Positions 7,268 through 11,689 of a stretch of DNA of 11,689 nucleotides are shown in pieces. A program made the translations under genes and the position numbers. The notes under the pieces are model-generated. The model ran no database searches, was not told the origin of the DNA, and worked only from the letters and a program-made list of their open reading frames with translations. Each line of letters opens with the position of its first letter. Position 1 is the stretch's first letter. The DNA comes from JAGLOK01 sp023139005 (GTDB taxonomy: Bacteria > Bacillota > Clostridia > Christensenellales > UMGS416). The stretch spans positions 1 to 11,689 of the forward strand of contig DAOWFX010000141.1 in assembly GCA_030637745.1 (NCBI GenBank), written 5' to 3'.

Positions 7268-10200
7268 ATGCTGGAAAAACTACAATACATAGAGGAACTC
7301 TCTGATAAAACATTAAAAGAACTTTCAAAAAGAGAAAACTGGTTCAACTATCTCAAAACTGCATCAAATCATTACAAATATAGTTTTAGAGATAGTTATT
7401 TAATATACACTCAAAGACCAGATGCAACTGCTGTTGCCAGTTACGAGCTTTGGAATAATACAATGCATAGATTTATCAATCGTGGCTCAAAAGGCATAGC
7501 ATTAATTGATAGAAAACAAGGTAAACCAATTCTAAACCACGTATTTGATATATCAGATACTAATGGTGAGAAGATGCCATTTGTATGGCAGTATAAAGAT
7601 GAGTATGCAGAGCGAATCAATGCGGAGATTGTAAGCAGCTTTGATGTAAACCAATCAGTACAGTATTTAGATGGTACTATCGCTTTAGTAGTGGATAGTC
7701 TTATTGAAGAAAACATGTCTGAGCTATTGTCGGAATTGAAATATGCAAAAGATAATAGCTTTTTAGAGGATTTAGATGACCAAAACCTTGAGGTTATATA
7801 CAGAGAAGTTTTAAAGGAAAGTGTTACTGCAACTATTCTTTTTAGATGTGATTATTCAATGGATATAAATGAATATAATTTTTCTCGGCTTCATTTTTTT
7901 AGTTCAGATGAAACTATGATACTCTTAGGTTCAACAGTAAGTGAGATTAGTGAAACTATTCTGAGAGAAATTGAACTATCTGTAAAAACTATTGAACGAG
8001 TGCAAAGACAAAATATCGAAAGGAGCAATCAACATGGAAATGAAGTACAAGGAAGTGGACAGAATACTGTATCCGGACTTAGCAATCAGGGGGACAATTC
8101 AAGAACCTTTGACCAAATACGGGATGATGAGGAAGGAATATCTGGAGAAGAATTATCAGGGCAGATTCAACACAATGATACTGAAGGGGACACTATATCC
8201 CCACTGCAAGGAAATGGAACAGGAAGTCAAAATGCAGATGGAAATGAGGATATCTCAGATGAAGAAGCAGACAGACCAGAACTTGTTACAAACCAGAATA
8301 TTGGAGATAGAGAGTCAACTAATCAAGGAAATGATTCTAGTCCGATAGACGAACAAGACGATATAGATCATGTGATATTAAGTGGTAGTGGTTACGAAGG
8401 TGGAAAACAACGTATTGTAGATTATTACTTTCAAGATCATACAAATACCGAAAAAGCTGCATTTCTTAAAGATGAGTATGGCACAGGTGGTGGAACGGTT
8501 GTTTTTTCAGAGAGTAGACGAGGCTATCAAGGACACAATGCAAAAGGGATAGAAATACATAATAGTGGTTTTGATAATTCATCTATTCATCTAACATGGT
8601 CAAAAGTCTCAAAACGAATTGGTGAACTCATTGAAAATGAGAAATACTTTCAACAGCGATATCCAAGTGATATTCCAATAATAAAACCGAATATAGTTGA
8701 TAACACTGAAATACAAGGAGCTGAAGAAGCTCCTTTTTTAATGGATGAAAACATAACTGAACCTGAAACCAATACTGCAGAGAAAAAACGCAAAACACAG
8801 CCGGAGATGAATTTTTCCAGACTGCAAAAGCTTGCACCTCATATCATGGACAAAAGATACAGCTATTCAAAATTACAATCAGACGGTTTCATGGATTTAT
8901 CTATTGAATGGATTGGTGAGAATAAGCTAGCAATGTCTCATTATGGTAAGCAGAACGGAGACCTAATGGCTGATCCTGATATGACCATGATAATTGATTT
9001 TGAAAAGAAAACACTCATGCCGGCAACATTTCAAAATGATTATGTGGGAGTTTATCAAGAGGTATATTTAGAAAACAATCAGTGGAGACCAAAATTAAGT
9101 AAAGAGTTGACATCGTTTTTATCCACATGGCTGAAGAATATTGAGCATCAAGGTCATGTTCTTAGATTTGCAAAATATTATCAAGAGGAAATGCAGAGTA
9201 TTCCGGTTGCTTTGAATGGCGAAGGTCAGGAGTATGGCTTTGATATACCTCATGACATTATAAGCTTAGCGCAACTTGAACCATACAGAAAAGCACAGAA
9301 TGCAAGAAAAGCCAAAATCCCAATAGAAGATGAACTCAAATATGAACCAAGCTTTGGTGAATTGGGCAACGGCATAACTGTGTGGAATACCTTAGAAGAA
9401 GTAGATGGAGACTATCAAACTATTGCTCATATCGGAGAAGACGGCACTATCACATATTATGTAGACGATCTTCCAAAAGCAATTATTGAACGAATAGAGA
9501 AAAATGCGACTCCTTCCATACCCGACAAACAGCAAGAAATGGTTGAGTATGGATATCAATGGGAAGGAATGATTAACCTAGATGACGAAGAAGCAATAAG
9601 GTTATTCGATGCAGGACATGATATATACCTATTGCATGATGATAATACTGAAAGCCTATGCGAAAGTGAAAAAAGACTAATACAGCATATTAATGATGGC
9701 GGACTGGTCGGCTTAGAAAAAGAAGTAGCATCTATAGCAATAAATAATACACGACAATCTGAAAAATTAAACTTCCATATTACAGATGATAGCCTAGGTG
9801 CAGTTGGTATTAAGGAAAAGTATAAGAATAATATTGCAGCAATAAGATTATTGAAAATAATTGAAGGTGAAAACAGATTAGCAACATCAGATGAACAAGA
9901 GGTCCTTTCTCAATATGTTGGTTGGGGCGGACTATCTAAAGTCTTTGACGAAACCGATAACTCCTGGAGCAATGAGTATGCTGAATTAAAAGGGATACTG
10001 GATGATACTGAGTATAAAGCTGCAAGAAGTAGTGTTTTAAGCGCATACTATACTCCACCAATTGTTATTAAATCCATGTATAAAGCTATAGAGAACATGG
10101 GATTTAGTGACGGGAATATATTAGAGCCTGCAATGGGTATTGGTAACTTCATGGGACTACTACCACTATCTCTCAGCGACTCCAATATGTACGGAGTTGA

Positions 10201-11506
10201 GCTTGACAGTATATCAGGCAGAATGGCAAAGCAACTTTACCAGCGTGAAAACATTCAGGTAACAGGTTTAGAGCATACCGCCTTTCATGATAATTTCTTT
10301 GATGTAGCCATAGGCAATGTACCCTTTGGTTCATATGGTGTTACAGATAAAAGATATGATAAGCATAACTTCATGATACACGATTATTTCATGGCAAAGG
10401 CACTGGATAAAGTTAGACCCGGAGGTATTGTTGCATTCATAACATCAAAGGGCACACTTGATAAGAAAAACTCATCTGTCAGGAAATACCTTGCCCAAAG
10501 AGCAGAGTTGGTTGGTGCGATAAGACTACCTAATAATGCTTTTAAGGCAAATGCAGGTACAGAAGTAACAAGTGATATTATCTTCCTAAAAAAGCGAGAC
10601 AGCATACAGGATATAGAACCTGATTGGGTACAATTAGGGACTACTTGGGATGGACTTCCTATCAATCAATACTTTGCAGATAACCCACACATGATACTGG
10701 GAACATTGAAAAAGCAAATCGGTATGTATGGAGCAGAAGATATTACATGTATACCGTTTGAAGGTAGTAATCTTGAAAATCAATTAGCAGAAGCAATAAC
10801 ACATATTCATGCTGAAATAGAAGAAAATGAATATATGATAGATGAACCTGAGACCCACGATACTTCTATACCAGCTGATCCAAATGTAAAGAACTACAGT
10901 TTCACTATTATGGACGACAAGCTATACTATCGTGAAAACTCTCGCATGAATCCGGTGGATACAAACGTAAAAGCTGAACAGCGTATTCGAGGCATGCTAG
11001 GACTCTCAAAAACATTACATCTTTTAATCGATTATCAGCTAGAAGGATACGCAGAACATGCAATTATAGGGATGCAGTCAAAACTCAATGAACAATACGA
11101 CAATTTTGTAAAAGAGCTTGGTAGAATAAGCGAAAGAGGTAACTCACTAGCATTTTCGGACGATAGTTCATATTATCTATTAACCTCCCTTGAAAACTAT
11201 GACGATAACGGTCAATTTAAAAACAAAGCTGATATCTTTACAAAACAAACTATTCGCCCGAATAAAATAATCAAAAAGGTAGATACTGCAAGTGAAGCAC
11301 TAGCTGTTAGTATTGGCAGAAAAGCAAAAGTAGATATTGGCTTTATGAGTAGTCTGACTAATAAAGAATCTCAACAGATTATAAATGATTTACAAGGTAT
11401 CATATTTAAAGACCCACTATCTGATCTTTCCAGTCCATATGAAGGTTTTTTGGCAGCAGATGAATATCTAAGTGGTGATGTAAGAGATATGACCTGCCCC
11501 ACCTAA
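7268..11506 (+). CDS. ICE mega-protein: ArdC-like N-terminus and N6-adenine methylase, cut by an IS before the helicase part
   Basis: I chose the ATG at 7268 because AAGGAGG (7256-7262) precedes it by 5 bases; the earlier GTG at 7235 lies inside a terminator hairpin. The remaining protein is 1412 residues. In order it shows an ArdC/LtrC-like region (about 10-80: NWFNYLKTASNHYKYSFRD, then SYLIYTQRPDAT); a polar N/Q/G/D/E-rich linker (about 255-367); a segment with GYEGGKQRIVDYYFQD and GTGGGT; a DUF6908-like segment (about 515-640, DPDMTMIIDF, FLSTWLKNI); VGWGG (884-888); and a methylase with YYTPP (927-931), motif I EPAMGIGNF (from 953) and NVPF (1017-1020), a variant of NPPF. Family proteins in Clostridia ICEs continue into an SNF2-type helicase and exceed 2000 residues. 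Here native coding ends at 11489; the last residues and the stop come from the IS end. The role in transferred-DNA protection is inferred from the domains. Confidence 0.85.
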   Translation: MLEKLQYIEELSDKTLKELSKRENWFNYLKTASNHYKYSFRDSYLIYTQRPDATAVASYELWNNTMHRFINRGSKGIALIDRKQGKPILNHVFDISDTNGEKMPFVWQYKDEYAERINAEIVSSFDVNQSVQYLDGTIALVVDSLIEENMSELLSELKYAKDNSFLEDLDDQNLEVIYREVLKESVTATILFRCDYSMDINEYNFSRLHFFSSDETMILLGSTVSEISETILREIELSVKTIERVQRQNIERSNQHGNEVQGSGQNTVSGLSNQGDNSRTFDQIRDDEEGISGEELSGQIQHNDTEGDTISPLQGNGTGSQNADGNEDISDEEADRPELVTNQNIGDRESTNQGNDSSPIDEQDDIDHVILSGSGYEGGKQRIVDYYFQDHTNTEKAAFLKDEYGTGGGTVVFSESRRGYQGHNAKGIEIHNSGFDNSSIHLTWSKVSKRIGELIENEKYFQQRYPSDIPIIKPNIVDNTEIQGAEEAPFLMDENITEPETNTAEKKRKTQPEMNFSRLQKLAPHIMDKRYSYSKLQSDGFMDLSIEWIGENKLAMSHYGKQNGDLMADPDMTMIIDFEKKTLMPATFQNDYVGVYQEVYLENNQWRPKLSKELTSFLSTWLKNIEHQGHVLRFAKYYQEEMQSIPVALNGEGQEYGFDIPHDIISLAQLEPYRKAQNARKAKIPIEDELKYEPSFGELGNGITVWNTLEEVDGDYQTIAHIGEDGTITYYVDDLPKAIIERIEKNATPSIPDKQQEMVEYGYQWEGMINLDDEEAIRLFDAGHDIYLLHDDNTESLCESEKRLIQHINDGGLVGLEKEVASIAINNTRQSEKLNFHITDDSLGAVGIKEKYKNNIAAIRLLKIIEGENRLATSDEQEVLSQYVGWGGLSKVFDETDNSWSNEYAELKGILDDTEYKAARSSVLSAYYTPPIVIKSMYKAIENMGFSDGNILEPAMGIGNFMGLLPLSLSDSNMYGVELDSISGRMAKQLYQRENIQVTGLEHTAFHDNFFDVAIGNVPFGSYGVTDKRYDKHNFMIHDYFMAKALDKVRPGGIVAFITSKGTLDKKNSSVRKYLAQRAELVGAIRLPNNAFKANAGTEVTSDIIFLKKRDSIQDIEPDWVQLGTTWDGLPINQYFADNPHMILGTLKKQIGMYGAEDITCIPFEGSNLENQLAEAITHIHAEIEENEYMIDEPETHDTSIPADPNVKNYSFTIMDDKLYYRENSRMNPVDTNVKAEQRIRGMLGLSKTLHLLIDYQLEGYAEHAIIGMQSKLNEQYDNFVKELGRISERGNSLAFSDDSSYYLLTSLENYDDNGQFKNKADIFTKQTIRPNKIIKKVDTASEALAVSIGRKAKVDIGFMSSLTNKESQQIINDLQGIIFKDPLSDLSSPYEGFLAADEYLSGDVRDMTCPT
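8034..8348 (+). CDS. TnpV-like protein encoded in another frame inside the mega-protein linker
   Basis: The ATG at 8034 follows an AAAGGAG (8019-8025) by 8 bases, an ideal start site inside another gene. The 104-residue product begins MEMKYKEVD and carries ILYPDL (11-16), PLTKYGMMRKEYLEKN (25-40), then FNTMILKGTLYPHC (45-58) and KEMEQE, then a charged helix and QTDQ (79-82). This order matches TnpV, a small transposon-encoded family of unknown function common in Clostridia elements: YxxPxL, then xxGxxRxxYLKEHR, then LLxSGKLxxHL, then a helical tail. Its length also matches the family's 100-120 residues. The overlapping mega-protein frame is low-complexity here, as expected if it is overprinted on a structured protein. 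The C-terminal third is less like the family. The frame is real by motif; expression is inferred from the ribosome binding site. Confidence 0.68.
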   Translation: MEMKYKEVDRILYPDLAIRGTIQEPLTKYGMMRKEYLEKNYQGRFNTMILKGTLYPHCKEMEQEVKMQMEMRISQMKKQTDQNLLQTRILEIESQLIKEMILVR

Positions 11507-11689
11507 TACTACAGACTTAAAAGTGAATTTTCACAGCTGTTATGTTCGTTTGTCCATCTAGTTACAGGTGCAGGTGGTTTGTAACCAAGTGAGCTATGAT
11601 GTCGTATTCTGTTATAGTCTTTTCTCCATCTTTCAATAAGAGTTCTAGCTTCAAATATAGTATCAAAGATCTCACCATTTAGCAATTCA
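11490..11689 (-). mobile_element. IS3-family insertion sequence, one end and transposase 3' end (continues beyond window)
   Basis: The break in the mega-protein coincides with TGACCTGCCCC at 11490-11500, which resembles IS3-family terminal inverted repeats (TG-x2-CTGCCCC type). Immediately inside it, the minus strand encodes the end of an IS3-family OrfB transposase, so this is the element's right end. The other end and the target-site duplication lie outside the window. The element entered the mega-protein gene just after the codons for SGDVRD. Confidence 0.82.
11509..11688 (-). CDS. IS3-family transposase (OrfB, integrase core), C-terminal 59 residues
   Basis: The minus strand reads in from the window edge as ELLNGEIFDT, IFEARTLIER, WRKDYNRIRHHSSLGYKPPA, then PVTRW, and stops at the codon complementary to 11509-11511. 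The pattern of FEAR, an IExWRxxYNxxRxHSSLGY stretch and then PPA is diagnostic of the C-terminus of the DDE integrase core in IS3-family OrfB transposases; the last catalytic Glu would lie just upstream, outside the window. OrfB performs strand cleavage and transfer, usually as an OrfAB frameshift fusion. The gene runs against the interrupted mega-protein. Intactness cannot be judged from this fragment. Confidence 0.9.
   Translation of the reverse strand, partial: ELLNGEIFDTIFEARTLIERWRKDYNRIRHHSSLGYKPPAPVTRWTNEHNSCENSLLSL

Noticed and set aside
7992..8033. Upstream ATG of the nested frame, adding 14 residues
   Set aside because: No ribosome binding site, and the added residues fall outside the TnpV-like similarity; the ATG at 8034 has an ideal one.

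Overview
The window looks like part of an integrative conjugative element (ICE) from a low-GC Gram-positive bacterium, most likely a gut-type Clostridia relative. The evidence is the AT-rich sequence, the strong AAGGAGG-type ribosome binding sites, a surface protein built of Cna-B repeats, an AbrB-type regulator, and above all a very large ArdC-like/N6-methylase 'mega-protein' of the kind found next to conjugation genes in Tn1549/CTn-like elements. All main genes lie on the plus strand; only the insertion sequence at the right edge is on the minus strand.

Layout. 1-2337: 3' part of a cell-surface protein with about eight Cna-B domains and a C-terminal membrane anchor. 2327-2422: an overlapping 31-residue single-span membrane microprotein. 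2432-2463: a strong hairpin. 2491-2988: a small Cys-rich protein resembling the C-terminal zinc-ribbon region of DUF6076 proteins, probably shortened. 3074-3102: a near-consensus promoter. 3232-6306: a 1024-residue SIR2-STAND(NB-ARC)-TPR protein, architecturally an NLR-like NADase and the most likely defence cargo. 6307-6762: an AT-rich gap with only a promoter seen. 6763-7008: an AbrB-like regulator with a Cys4 tail, followed by a clear terminator. 7054-7267: a structured leader ending in a second intrinsic terminator directly before a ribosome binding site. 7268-11506: the mega-protein, cut short after its methylase domain by an IS3-family element that starts at about 11490 and runs out of the window.

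The main discovery candidate is a nested gene at 8034-8348. It reads in another frame inside the low-complexity linker of the mega-protein, has its own ideal Shine-Dalgarno sequence, and encodes a 104-residue protein that I recognise as TnpV-like. This region therefore appears to be dual coding.

Working together: the surface protein and the mega-protein belong to the mobile-element backbone (cell contact, and protection or handling of transferred DNA). The DUF6076-like gene, the SIR2-STAND-TPR gene and the AbrB-like gene look like accessory cargo placed between backbone genes. The IS insertion means the backbone mega-protein has lost its expected helicase half in this copy. Family names were assigned by reading motifs, without database searches.
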